A stretch of DNA of 64,000 nt from Mycobacterium sp. 1081908.1 (GTDB lineage: Bacteria; Actinomycetota; Actinomycetes; Mycobacteriales; Mycobacteriaceae): positions 177,840 through 241,839 of the forward strand of contig NZ_LZLY01000097.1 of NCBI RefSeq assembly GCF_001673535.1. Direction: 5' to 3'. The notes beneath the pieces were generated by a model that was given only the letters and a program-made list of their open reading frames with translations, ran no database searches and was not told the DNA's origin. Shown piece by piece: positions 55,163-62,512 of this stretch; the first letter of the stretch is position 1; each line of letters opens with the position of its first letter. The translations under genes were made by a program, and so were the position numbers.

Positions 55163-56592
55163 GCCGGCTCCGGCGCCGACACGTCGCTGACGCGGGGCAG
55201 CGTGACGCGGAAGCAGCATCCCTCGCCGGGTGAGGTCGTCACCGTGACGTCGCCGCCGTGCGCGCGCACCAACGAATCGACGATGGACAGCCCAAGGCCC
55301 GTGCCGCCGCTGGCCCGGGCCCGCGACGAGTCGGTGCGGTAGAACCGCTCGAACACCCGCGACGCGTCCTGCTGATTCATGCCCGGCCCCTTGTCGGCCA
55401 CTTCGAGCACCGCATCGTCGCCCGCGGTGCCGACGCGGATGGTGACGTCGGCGCTGGGCGGGGTGTGCTGCAGGGCGTTGGCGACGAGGTTGCTGAGCAC
55501 CTGGCGAATCCGGGGTTCGTCGCCGAGCACCTCGGGGGTGCCGGGCCCGTCCAGGACCTCCATGGTGATGGAGCGCTTGGGGTCGATCGCCTGCGCGTCG
55601 TGCACGGCGTCGCTGGCCAGCGCGAGCAGGTCGACGCGGTTGTGTTCCAGCGGCCGCTGCACGTCGAGCCGGGCCAGCAGCAGCAGGTCGTCCACCAGCA
55701 GGCCCATCCGGCTGGCCTCGCTTTCGATGCGCGACAACAGCATCGACACGTCGCGCGCGGCGCCCTGGCGATACAGCTCCGCGAAGCCGCGGATGGTGGT
55801 CAGGGGCGTTCGCAGCTCGTGGCTGGCGTCGGTGATGAACCGTCGCATCCGTTCCTCGGAACCGCGGGCCTTGTCGGCCGACGACTCCGAGGAGGCCACC
55901 GCCTGCTGGATCTGGGTGAGCATCCCGTTGAGCGCCAACGAAAGTCGCCCCACCTCCGTTCGCGGATCGCGTTCCGGGACGCGGCGATCCAACTGGCCCG
56001 CGGCGATGTCGGCGGCGGTGTGTTCGACCTCGGTCAGTGGCCGCAGGCTGCGGTGCACCACCGCGAAGCTGGCGATCCCGACGACGGCCAGCACCGCCAC
56101 CCCGATGCCGATCTGCAACCAGACCAGGGAGCTCAGCGTGTGCTGCACGTCGGACAGGTCGACCGCGACCGTCGTCAGGCCGTGCGGACCGCGCACCGAC
56201 ACCGCACGCCATTGGATGTCCGAGCCGTTGACCGAGGGCAGCGTCGTCGGATTGGGACCCACGTCGTTGTTGGGCGGCAGCGCCGGCTCGGCGTTGCGGT
56301 CGTTGATGGCGGTGAACGGGGTGCCGTCGGTGCCGATGCCGCGCACGTAGAACTTCGACGGCGGGCGCCCGGGGTCGGGGCCTTCGTACGGCGGCGGCGA
56401 CTGCCGCCGTGGGGCCTGCGCCCAGCTGCGGGACGCGTCGAGCAGCGTCTGATCGATGCGGCTGATCAGGCTGTGCCGCAGGATCGAGGTGACGGCCAGG
56501 CCGGAGACCGCCAAACCACAGGCCACCAGGAGCAGGGTGGCGGCCACCAGGCCCACCCGTAGTGGCAATCCGCGTCGAACCTTGTTGGGCAT
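55150..56592 (-). CDS. phoR: Sensor histidine kinase PhoR
   Basis: 480 residues from ATG at 56592 (GAGG nine bases before; ATG at 56598 is alternative). Membrane segments about 13-36 and 157-180 enclose an extracytoplasmic sensor region (about 37-156); then HAMP, and dimerisation with His258 in [20 protein letters not shown]. ATPase boxes follow: [30 protein letters not shown]. It phosphorylates PhoP in response to acid pH and related signals in M. tuberculosis. Follows phoP by 28 bases. The central part is nearly identical to M. tuberculosis PhoR; the sensor part is less so. Confidence 0.97.
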   Translation of the reverse strand: MPNKVRRGLPLRVGLVAATLLLVACGLAVSGLAVTSILRHSLISRIDQTLLDASRSWAQAPRRQSPPPYEGPDPGRPPSKFYVRGIGTDGTPFTAINDRNAEPALPPNNDVGPNPTTLPSVNGSDIQWRAVSVRGPHGLTTVAVDLSDVQHTLSSLVWLQIGIGVAVLAVVGIASFAVVHRSLRPLTEVEHTAADIAAGQLDRRVPERDPRTEVGRLSLALNGMLTQIQQAVASSESSADKARGSEERMRRFITDASHELRTPLTTIRGFAELYRQGAARDVSMLLSRIESEASRMGLLVDDLLLLARLDVQRPLEHNRVDLLALASDAVHDAQAIDPKRSITMEVLDGPGTPEVLGDEPRIRQVLSNLVANALQHTPPSADVTIRVGTAGDDAVLEVADKGPGMNQQDASRVFERFYRTDSSRARASGGTGLGLSIVDSLVRAHGGDVTVTTSPGEGCCFRVTLPRVSDVSAPEPAHAS

Positions 56593-56620
56593 GCCCATCT
56601 TCCTCGCTACCGCTCGCTGC

Positions 56621-57340
56621 TCAGCGCGGCTCCCGCAGCACATAGCCGACGCCCCGCAGGGTGTGCAGCAGCCGCTTCTCCCCCGTATCGATCTTGCGCC
56701 GCAAATACGACACATAGGACTCGACGACGTTCACGTCACCGCCGAAGTCGTAGCGCCAGACGTGGTCGAGGATCTTCGGCTTGCTCAGCACGGTGCCCGC
56801 GTTGATGACGAAGTAGCGCAGCAGGGTGAACTCGGTGGGCGACAGCGACACCGGTTCGCCGGCCTTCCACACCTCGTGCGTCTCCTCGTCGAGCTCGATG
56901 TCGGCGAACGTCAGGCGGGCGTTGCGCGGTTCGGCCCCGCCCTTGCCAGCGCGTCGCAGAATGACCCGCAGCCGGGCGACGACCTCCTCGAGGCTGAATG
57001 GCTTCGTCACATAGTCGTCGCCGCCCAGCGTCAGGCCCGCGATCTTGTCCTGCAGGGAGTCGCGGGCGGTCAAGAACAGCGCCGGGGCGTCGATGCCGTC
57101 CGCGCGCAGCCTCCGCAGCACCCCGAAGCCGTCCATGCCCGGCATCATCACGTCGAGGATCACCGCGTCGGGGCGGGCGTCACGGGCTCGATCCAGGGCC
57201 TGGGCGCCGTTGGTGGCGGTGTACACCTCGAACCCCTGGAACTTCAGGCTGACGGAGAGCAGTTCGACGATGTTGGCCTCGTCGTCGATCACGAGGACGC
57301 GAGCTTCCGGTTTGGAGCCGCTGGGGCTAGGCGCTGTCAT
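56621..57340 (-). CDS. phoP: Response regulator PhoP
   Basis: 239 residues from ATG at 57340. OmpR/PhoB class: receiver with phospho-acceptor Asp63 in VILDVMMPGMDGFGVLRRLR, acid cluster near DDEANIVELL, Lys in VTKPFSLEEV; winged-helix DNA-binding domain from about residue 140, with ESYVSYLRRKIDTGEKRLLH at the recognition helix. It controls virulence lipid and acid-response genes in M. tuberculosis. Identical in the last 100 residues, as I recall, to M. tuberculosis PhoP except for few changes. Upstream codons before ATG are not start codons. Divergent from the repeat protein gene. Confidence 0.97.
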   Translation of the reverse strand: MTAPSPSGSKPEARVLVIDDEANIVELLSVSLKFQGFEVYTATNGAQALDRARDARPDAVILDVMMPGMDGFGVLRRLRADGIDAPALFLTARDSLQDKIAGLTLGGDDYVTKPFSLEEVVARLRVILRRAGKGGAEPRNARLTFADIELDEETHEVWKAGEPVSLSPTEFTLLRYFVINAGTVLSKPKILDHVWRYDFGGDVNVVESYVSYLRRKIDTGEKRLLHTLRGVGYVLREPR

Positions 57341-57486
57341 GAGGTCACGTCTGTCCTTTGTTTGAACGTTGCCTTTCCGATTATTGTGTAATTCCTGAAA
57401 GCTCGATGCCAGTCGTCTGCTAACAGTCTGCAAAGAATCATGGTATGAGCTTGGAACGGCCGGGGTCGCGCAGGGGGTCTCGCGAA

Positions 57487-57492
57487 TAGACT
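57487..57492 (+). promoter_or_regulatory. Candidate -10 box of the repeat-protein gene
   Basis: TAGACT, eight bases before the ATG at 57501; leaderless spacing. It lies in the 160-base gap to phoP, which also holds AACAG/CTGC words on the phoP side that could be PhoP boxes but are not convincing by eye. Confidence 0.4.
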
Positions 57493-57500
57493 CTGACGGT

Positions 57501-58217
57501 ATGGACTTCGCCAAAGGAATCGTGTCGCTTGCGACGGCCCCCGCGCGGGTCGGGCTTGCCGCAGCCGACGCGAGCTTGAACGTCGCCACCGCGGCGGTGG
57601 GGGTGGCGAAGCGCGCGCTGGGGGACGTTGGGGACTCCGGGACCAACGCGATGGCTTCGATGCTGGGGATCGACGAGGCGATCGTGCGCGCCAACCGGTT
57701 GGCCCGGCTGCTGGACGACGACGCGCCGCTGGGCCGCGCCGTGGCGACGGACGGGCCGCTGGACCGGTTGCTGCGTCCGGGCGGCGTGGTCGACATGCTC
57801 ACGTCGGAGGGCGGTTTGCTCGACCGGCTGACCGCCGAGGGCGGCGGTTTGCAGCGCGCGCTGCAGCCCGGCGGGCTGGCCGATCAGCTGCTGTCCGAGG
57901 ACGGGCTGATCGACCGGGTGCTGTCGGAGGACGGCCTGGCCGATCGGCTGCTCGCAGAGGGCGGATTGATCGACAAGCTGACCGCCAAGAATGGTCCGTT
58001 GGAACAGCTCGCCGACGTCGCCGACACCCTGGCCCGGCTGACACCGGGGATGGAGGCGCTGGAGCCGGCCATCGCCACCCTGCAGGACGCCGTCCTCGGG
58101 CTCACCATGGTGGTCAACCCGTTGAGCAACATCGCCGACCGGATTCCGTTGCCGGGCCGGCGGCGCCCTTCGTCGCGGCCGGTGCGCTCAACGCGGATCA
58201 TCGAGGGCGACGAGTAA
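57501..58217 (+). CDS. Conserved protein with tandem ten-residue leucine/glycine repeats (Rv0756c-like)
   Basis: 238 residues. The middle (about 85-165) is a run of near-tandem ten-residue units: GGLLDRLTAE, GGGLQRALQP, GGLADQLLSE, DGLIDRVLSE, DGLADRLLAE, GGLIDKLTAK, NGPLEQLADV. Each has the form (G/D)GL-x-D-(R/K/Q)-L-x-x-(E/K). N-terminal 80 residues are Ala-rich and could be a helical part; the C-terminus ends in a basic, serine-rich tail. No signal peptide or catalytic motif. It is divergent from phoP and upstream of the tRNA. Function unknown. Confidence 0.85.
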   Translation: MDFAKGIVSLATAPARVGLAAADASLNVATAAVGVAKRALGDVGDSGTNAMASMLGIDEAIVRANRLARLLDDDAPLGRAVATDGPLDRLLRPGGVVDMLTSEGGLLDRLTAEGGGLQRALQPGGLADQLLSEDGLIDRVLSEDGLADRLLAEGGLIDKLTAKNGPLEQLADVADTLARLTPGMEALEPAIATLQDAVLGLTMVVNPLSNIADRIPLPGRRRPSSRPVRSTRIIEGDE

Positions 58218-58245
58218 CCCGTTAGGCTGGCAGCCTGGTTTACCG

Positions 58246-58317
58246 GCCTCCTTAGCTCAGTGGTAGAGCACTCGCCTTGTAAGCGAGCGGTCGTCAGTTC
58301 AATCCTGACAGGGGGCT
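58246..58317 (+). tRNA. tRNA-Thr (anticodon UGU)
   Basis: 72 bases. Acceptor stem GCCTCCT (58246-58252) pairs with AGGGGGC (58310-58316, one G-T); D-loop AGCTCAGTGGTAGAGC; anticodon stem CTCGC/GCGAG with loop CTTGTAA, anticodon TGT at 58278-58280; T-arm GTCAG-TTCAATC-CTGAC. Reads ACA codons (and others by wobble). No CCA is encoded. The IS481-like repeats start 20 bases after its end. Confidence 0.96.
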
Positions 58318-58336
58318 CAACAAGAAATGTATGACC

Positions 58337-58423
58337 TCGGCTGATGCTTGACATTTCTACTTCGGGTGATGCCTGACAGTGTTTCGGCTGATGCTTGACA
58401 GTTACTTCGGCTGATCCTTAACA
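58337..58423. repeat. Four tandem copies of TCGGCTGATGCTTGACA
   Basis: Copies start at 58337, 58362, 58384 and 58407, spaced 25, 22 and 23 bases. The first and third are identical (TCGGCTGATGCTTGACA); the second reads TCGGGTGATGCCTGACA and the fourth TCGGCTGATCCTTAACA. The complement (TGTCAAGCATCAGCCGA) resembles repeated ends of IS481-type insertion sequences where the transposase binds. They lie between tRNA-Thr and the transposase fragment. Confidence 0.7.
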
Positions 58424-58431
58424 CTCCTTCG

Positions 58432-58539
58432 ATGAAGGAGTTGACCGTGGCCGAGCTGAGGTATCAGACCATGTTGGCGGTGATCAGTAACGCCGCGATC
58501 AGCTACTCCGGGCGCACTAGGAGGCTTTTAACGCACTGA
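58432..58539 (+). pseudogene. 5' fragment of an IS481/IS3-type transposase gene
   Basis: ATG at 58432 encodes MKELTVAELRYQTMLAVISN (first 20 residues), the typical start of the helix-turn-helix part of IS481-family integrases (VAELRYQxVLxV), then 15 unrelated codons and a TGA at 58537-58539. The rest of the transposase is absent. The whole IS remnant (58318-58619) is 302 bases. It is inactive. A small CTCCTTC/GAAGGAG palindrome covers the start codon. Confidence 0.6.
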
Positions 58540-58619
58540 CCAGGCTGCTAGCGTCGCGAAGAAAGACGGCTCGTGGTCGGGCAGCGGGTTAATGGTGCAT
58601 CGGTAGGAAGGCGCACGAA

Positions 58620-58961
58620 ATGGCCAAACACTCGCCGGCAGGACTGGTTGTCGTGGTTTGCGCTTCGGCGTTGGCATGGACCGCGGGGGCCGGGGTTGCG
58701 TCCGCGGACCCGGATCTGACCCCCCTCATCAACACGACCTGCACTTATTCACAGGCGGCGGCGGCGCTGAACGCGGCTTCGCCCGATGGTGGCGCGGAGT
58801 ATGCCGCTTCCCCGGAGAGGCAGACCTGGCTGCATGCATTTCTCGACGGAGGGGCTGAGCAGCGCCGGCAGTTGATCCAGCAGCAGGCGCCCGCGGTCAA
58901 CCAGTACGCCGGACTTCTCGTGACGATGGCCAACACCTGCAAAAACTATCCAGCGGGCTAG
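58620..58961 (+). CDS. Hemophore-related exported protein
   Basis: 113 residues from ATG at 58620 (GGAAGG before it). Signal peptide AGLVVVVCASALAWTAGAGV with cleavage near ASADPD. The mature part, INTTCTYSQAAAALNAASPD to YAGLLVTMANTCKNYPAG, has two cysteines and the pattern of the mycobacterial hemophore-related (Rv0203-like) heme-binding family. It may bind heme outside the cell or in the cell wall. It sits just after the IS remnant. Confidence 0.8.
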   Translation: MAKHSPAGLVVVVCASALAWTAGAGVASADPDLTPLINTTCTYSQAAAALNAASPDGGAEYAASPERQTWLHAFLDGGAEQRRQLIQQQAPAVNQYAGLLVTMANTCKNYPAG

Positions 58962-59000
58962 CGGCGGGGCACGAGGACTCCAAATCCCCAAGCGGCGCCG

Positions 59001-59783
59001 CTAGAGATGGCTCACAACGAACGCTGCGGCGTCGTTAGTCATCCCGTTTGTGCCGTACGTGAGGTGTGCGAATCCCGGCTGCGGGTTGGGGACACCATTG
59101 CAAATGTCGTCACCGGGAGCGCACAAATCGATCGTCTTGGGCGCGTACAGGGGTCCGATCCTGATTGGCGGCGCGCCGTAGCTGCTCAGGAACTGGTCGG
59201 AGGGCTTCCCGAACAGTGTGACTGCGGCGACGTGGTTAGCGATCTGCGGCGGCATCGGCTTGGGCACGTACGGCAGGTACTCAGCAGGGACTTCCTTCGG
59301 TACGGAGGCCGAGGTGAGGAAACCCGCGATGACTGCGCCTTGGGAGTAGCCGCCGATCACGATCCTGGTGTTCGGGCAGTTCGCCGCCGTGGACTGAACA
59401 TGATCCCTCGCGTTGTAGATCCCGTTCATGACGGTGCTGAGGAACGGTAGGGCTGCTTGCAAATCGCCGGCGGGAGGGAAATCGCCGCTCGCGGCGTAGT
59501 CGACCCCGTACACCCCGATCGACCGGTTGCCGGCTTGCGCGCGCAGTGAGTCGACAAATGCCTGTCCCACCGCGCCGACCCCCGGTGGCTCGTAGGTACC
59601 GCGGGCGAACACGACGTCAATGTCGGGGCACGGCTCGGCGAACGCCGACGGGACGGGTGGACCCAGCAGCACCGCCCAAGCAACCACCAGGCCAGCTCCA
59701 ACGAAACGAGCGATCTGGCGGGCGCTACCGAGGACGAGCAGGCGAAGCGTCCACTCAGCTTGTATTGGTTTGCTAACTTTCAC
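59001..59783 (-). CDS. Cutinase-family serine esterase, exported
   Basis: 260 residues from GTG at 59783 (GGGG ahead of it); a GTG at 59840 would give 279. Signal peptide with hydrophobic core IARFVGAGLVVAWAVLLGPP, cleaved near AFA. Cutinase marks: catalytic Ser in VIGGYSQGAVIAGFL, Asp in DLCAPGDDIC (with its cysteine pair) and His in FAHLTYG. These enzymes hydrolyse ester bonds of fatty acyl chains outside the cell (Culp-like). Convergent with the hemophore gene, 39 bases away. Confidence 0.9.
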   Translation of the reverse strand: MKVSKPIQAEWTLRLLVLGSARQIARFVGAGLVVAWAVLLGPPVPSAFAEPCPDIDVVFARGTYEPPGVGAVGQAFVDSLRAQAGNRSIGVYGVDYAASGDFPPAGDLQAALPFLSTVMNGIYNARDHVQSTAANCPNTRIVIGGYSQGAVIAGFLTSASVPKEVPAEYLPYVPKPMPPQIANHVAAVTLFGKPSDQFLSSYGAPPIRIGPLYAPKTIDLCAPGDDICNGVPNPQPGFAHLTYGTNGMTNDAAAFVVSHL

Positions 59784-60018
59784 TTTGCACCCCACAGCGT
59801 CGCGGCATCCCGACCCGTGGCCCTCGTTAAATGCTGCCACACCAAGCAGGGAAAGAAATACCCCCGTTTGTCCGCAAAATTACCGCCTCGACAGACCGGC
59901 TCAGCTGACATGTGTGACCCCGGGTGGCCCCTGGCCGTGTCGGGCTTGCGCCGAGGTGGCGGCCCGGCGAATCATCAACATCTGACATGGGCAGCATCAC
60001 TGGCATTTATGGTTGAGC

Positions 60019-60210
60019 GTGCCCCTTCGGCGTGTCGACGAGTTGAAGCCCGGAGACAGGATCCGCATGAAGATCGGGCACGCCACCGTCGTTGCGACCG
60101 AACCCCTTGACGACGACCGGACTCTGCTCACCTTCCTCTACGGGACGCAGGGGCCTGCCGACAACTCGCTCACCGTGGATGTGTTGGACGATGACGAGTG
60201 GGGTTGGTAG
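60019..60210 (+). CDS. Small acidic conserved protein
   Basis: 63 residues from GTG at 60019 (TTG at 60013 gives 65). VPLRRVDELKPGDRIRMKIG, then HATVVATEPLDDDRTLLTFL and SLTVDVLDDDEWGW. The acidic, Trp-rich end and beta-strand pattern suggest a small barrel-like (SH3-like) domain. TATGGT ends five bases before the GTG, a possible leaderless box. I do not recognise a family. Upstream 59841-60018 shows nothing else. Confidence 0.55.
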   Translation: MPLRRVDELKPGDRIRMKIGHATVVATEPLDDDRTLLTFLYGTQGPADNSLTVDVLDDDEWGW

Positions 60211-60234
60211 GACGCACTTTTCGTGAATTAGTGA

Positions 60235-60465
60235 TCACGACTTCTTCGACGGAATGACGATGACGACGATCAACGTCAGGATCGAGAAGAACAGTCCGAG
60301 AATGCCCCAGACGATCGCGCTGCGACCCTTCGCGCCTGCGATTACGGCGCACACGATGGCGGCGATGATGCTTCCGATCGCGACAAAAATGCCTTTGATA
60401 CCCCGCAGGATCATGCCCGCGGCCTCGGGTTGCTGTGCGGCTGCAAGGACAATGCTGTGCAACAT
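60235..60465 (-). CDS. Small membrane protein (two helices)
   Basis: 76 residues from ATG at 60465 with a strong GGAGGAGG ribosome binding site. Two hydrophobic segments: about 20-45 (IKGIFVAIGSIIAAIVCAVI) and 50-72 (AIVWGILGLFFSILTLIVVI), ending in PSKKS. No functional motif. An open frame extends 25 codons upstream but has no ribosome binding site. Convergent with the acidic protein gene. Confidence 0.7.
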   Translation of the reverse strand: MLHSIVLAAAQQPEAAGMILRGIKGIFVAIGSIIAAIVCAVIAGAKGRSAIVWGILGLFFSILTLIVVIVIPSKKS

Positions 60466-60548
60466 GGTGCCTCCTCCGTGAACGACCCAGTGCGGGCGTG
60501 CGCCGATCTCACATAGATACCCAAACGGCCCAGCAACCAAGCCAGCCG

Positions 60549-60941
60549 TCAGCGATCCGGGATCGCGTCCTGCGAGCGGCGCTTTCCCAGCAGCAAGCAG
60601 AAGGCGGCGAGCCCGGCCAGCAACGGGTGAACGAAGCGGTCGCGCATGTCCACCGGCACCGCGCCCGCGAGGTCGGTCCCGTGCAACACCTCAAGCCCGG
60701 TCGCCATCGCGTAGATCAGGCCGACCGACGCCGCGGCCACTCCCGCGGCGCGCGGGCGTGCGATACCGACGGCAAGCACGGCGACCATCGCCAGCTGCCA
60801 TAACGATCTCCACCCATCGCCGGGTAGGTCGAAGCTGGCCCCCGCTACCAGCGTCGACGTGGCGCGCACCCCGAGAAACAGCGCGACTGCCAGGCAATAC
60901 CAGCGTGGCGCGCTCGCCGCGCCCGTCCAGCCAGACCTCAT
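60549..60941 (-). CDS. Small membrane protein divergent from TetR
   Basis: 130 residues from ATG at 60941 (GAGGAG about seven bases before). About four membrane helices: WYCLAVALFLGVRATSTLVA, RSLWQLAMVAVLAVGIARPR, AAASVGLIYAMATGLEVLHG and FVHPLLAGLAAFCLLLG. It is divergent from the TetR at 61005, and two operators lie between them, so it is most likely the regulated target. Function unknown. Confidence 0.8.
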   Translation of the reverse strand: MRSGWTGAASAPRWYCLAVALFLGVRATSTLVAGASFDLPGDGWRSLWQLAMVAVLAVGIARPRAAGVAAASVGLIYAMATGLEVLHGTDLAGAVPVDMRDRFVHPLLAGLAAFCLLLGKRRSQDAIPDR

Positions 60942-60960
60942 TGGAAGCTCCTCACATCGC

Positions 60961-60985
60961 TGTTACTGCCGCCGTGGCAGTAACA
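60961..60985. promoter_or_regulatory. TetR operator O1 (TACTGCC-N5-GGCAGTA)
   Basis: Arms TGTTACTGCC (60961-60970) and GGCAGTAACA (60976-60985) pair perfectly over 10 bp, with five bases between. It is 20 bases upstream of the membrane protein start, in its promoter. Same sequence and spacing as O2. Confidence 0.8.
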
Positions 60986-60992
60986 GCGTGAC

Positions 60993-60998
60993 TATACT
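60993..60998 (+). promoter_or_regulatory. -10 box of the leaderless TetR gene
   Basis: TATACT, six bases before the GTG at 61005. One of the best -10 boxes in the window. The start codon is expected to be at or next to +1. O2 begins inside it. Confidence 0.7.
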
Positions 60999-61013
60999 GC
61001 CACAGTGGCAGTA
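60995..61013. promoter_or_regulatory. TetR operator O2 (TACTGCC-N5-GGCAGTA)
   Basis: TACTGCCACAGTGGCAGTA, perfect arms of nine bases around one centre base. It overlaps both the -10 box and the GTG of the TetR gene. Two sites with the same arms and spacing make autorepression by this TetR very likely. Confidence 0.8.
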
Positions 61014-61628
61014 ACGCGACGGGCCGACGAGGAAAGGCCCGATCCCGCGCAGCGGCGCCGGCGCACTCCGGCGCAGGCTCGCCGCGAAATCCTCGACGCC
61101 GCGGCCGAATTGCTGGCCGAGCAGCCGGCGCACGCGGTCAACGTGGCGGCGATCATGGACCGGACCACCCTGTCGCGCAAGTCCTTCTATGTGTACTTCC
61201 GCGACCGCGCCGAGCTGATCGCCGCGTTGGTACGCCCCCTCCGCGTCGACGCGGACGCGGCGCTGGAGCAATGGCGCCAGGCCCAGGACCCGGTGGCGGC
61301 CGGACGCGCGGCCCTGCTCAGCGCGGCTCACACGTATCGGCGGCATGGGGCGATTTTGCGGGCGGTGTTCTGGTCATCCGGCGACGATCCCGAGGTGGCC
61401 GCGGCGCGGTCGGCCCTCATCGAGCCCGTGGTGGCGGTCGCCGAGGAGCTCATGGCCGCACTGAAGACCGATGTTGCCGATCCGCACGGGACGGCGACGG
61501 CGTTGGTGACGATGAACGTGCATCGGCTGCTGACCCTGGCCCCCGACGCGTCCGATGCGGATCTGCGGGCGCTCGTCGACACGCTGGCGACGATCTGGGA
61601 ACGGGTGCTCAATCCTCGGCCGATGTGA
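61005..61628 (+). CDS. TetR-family regulator
   Basis: 207 residues from GTG at 61005. DNA-binding part RRRRTPAQARREILDAAAEL and VAAIMDRTTLSRKSFYVYFR with recognition helix SRKSFYVYF. The ligand domain has RRHGAILRAVFWSSGDDPEV, a pattern like the AlkX/EthR-type groups. Probably leaderless. Divergent from the four-helix membrane protein and likely its repressor through O1 and O2. Downstream gene at 61700 is in the same direction. Confidence 0.92.
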   Translation: MAVTRRADEERPDPAQRRRRTPAQARREILDAAAELLAEQPAHAVNVAAIMDRTTLSRKSFYVYFRDRAELIAALVRPLRVDADAALEQWRQAQDPVAAGRAALLSAAHTYRRHGAILRAVFWSSGDDPEVAAARSALIEPVVAVAEELMAALKTDVADPHGTATALVTMNVHRLLTLAPDASDADLRALVDTLATIWERVLNPRPM

Positions 61629-61699
61629 ACACCCACTGGAGTAGTCCGGCCGGGAGCGGGTAGCCGATGCCAAGGGTTTGTTGGGCTGGAGGTTGGCCG

Positions 61700-62491
61700 A
61701 TGCCAGTTACAGCGGGGCACGTTCCGGGGTTGACGTCGGGCTTGCACCGGGTCCCCATGGACCCGGGGCGCTTCCACAGCGGTCGTTGGTTCCTGCTGAT
61801 CGAGGGCGTCCTCGTGAGCGCGTTCGGCATTGCCGGGCTGGTTTCGGCGGCCCTGCATCCGCATGCCGGACCCACCGGCGCCCCGGTTCTCGGCCTGACC
61901 TCGACCCCGGCGCACAGCGGCCTGCTGCTGGCCTTTGGGGTGGTCGCCATCGCGGCCGTCGGCAAGCGCCGCGCGGCGGTGACCGTTACCGCGGTGAGCG
62001 CGGTGGGCTACACGATGTTGTTGTTTTTCAGCAGCGTCGCCACGGCGCGCAGGGTGCCGACGCCGTTGGGGTTCCACGCCGCCGACGTCCTGCTGCACGG
62101 GGTGCTCGCGGTGATCAACCTCGCGCTGTTGATGTGGCTGATTCCCGACGAGTTGGGCGACGAGGTCTGGGCGCCGCGACGACGGCGGCGTGACCGGCGA
62201 CCGCCCTCAGCCTCTCAAGTGGTCACCGGGCCACCCGCCGCCGCGGCGGCACCTGCGCACGAGTCGGGCACCCAAACGAGCCCACCTGCACCCGCCGACT
62301 CCGAGCAGTCGAGCAACCCGGAAACCAACGGACTGCCTGCCCCAGATGTCGAAAAGTCAACGGCGGTAAATCATTCCGCCGATCGGGTGACCGATAGGGG
62401 ACGACCACGGCGGGTTCTCCTGGCCGTGGCGGTGCTGGCGGCCGTCGTCGGCATCGTCATCTGGATACGGCGGCGAACCGATTTGCAGTAG
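61700..62491 (+). CDS. DUF4383-like membrane protein
   Basis: 263 residues from ATG at 61700 with GGAGG seven bases upstream; ATG at 61667 gives 274. Four helices in the first 150 residues (FLLIEGVLVSAFGIAGLVSA, SGLLLAFGVVAIAAVGKRRA, VSAVGYTMLLFFSSVATARR, LLHGVLAVINLALLMWLIPD), then a long Pro/Ala/Ser-rich tail, and one more helix at the C-terminus (VLLAVAVLAAVVGIVIWIRR). The first part fits DUF4383; the extension is unusual. Function unknown. Confidence 0.75.
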   Translation: MPVTAGHVPGLTSGLHRVPMDPGRFHSGRWFLLIEGVLVSAFGIAGLVSAALHPHAGPTGAPVLGLTSTPAHSGLLLAFGVVAIAAVGKRRAAVTVTAVSAVGYTMLLFFSSVATARRVPTPLGFHAADVLLHGVLAVINLALLMWLIPDELGDEVWAPRRRRRDRRPPSASQVVTGPPAAAAAPAHESGTQTSPPAPADSEQSSNPETNGLPAPDVEKSTAVNHSADRVTDRGRPRRVLLAVAVLAAVVGIVIWIRRRTDLQ

Positions 62492-62512
62492 TCCCGACAC
62501 GGGTCGCGAAGC

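Noticed and set aside
55258..56562. Open frame of 434 codons on the plus strand
   Set aside because: Antisense to phoR; composition is His/Gly/Arg-rich with no family.
57361..57440. PhoP direct-repeat box upstream of phoP
   Set aside because: Words such as TAACAGTCTGC are present but no clear pair of seven-base repeats with the proper spacing could be found by eye.
58246..58317. tRNA-Thr as an integration site with a genomic island to the right
   Set aside because: No integrase and no second copy of the tRNA 3' end were seen within the window.
58337..58423. Possible CRISPR-like array
   Set aside because: Only four short repeats with 5-8 base gaps and no spacers of 30 bases or cas genes; IS end repeats explain them.
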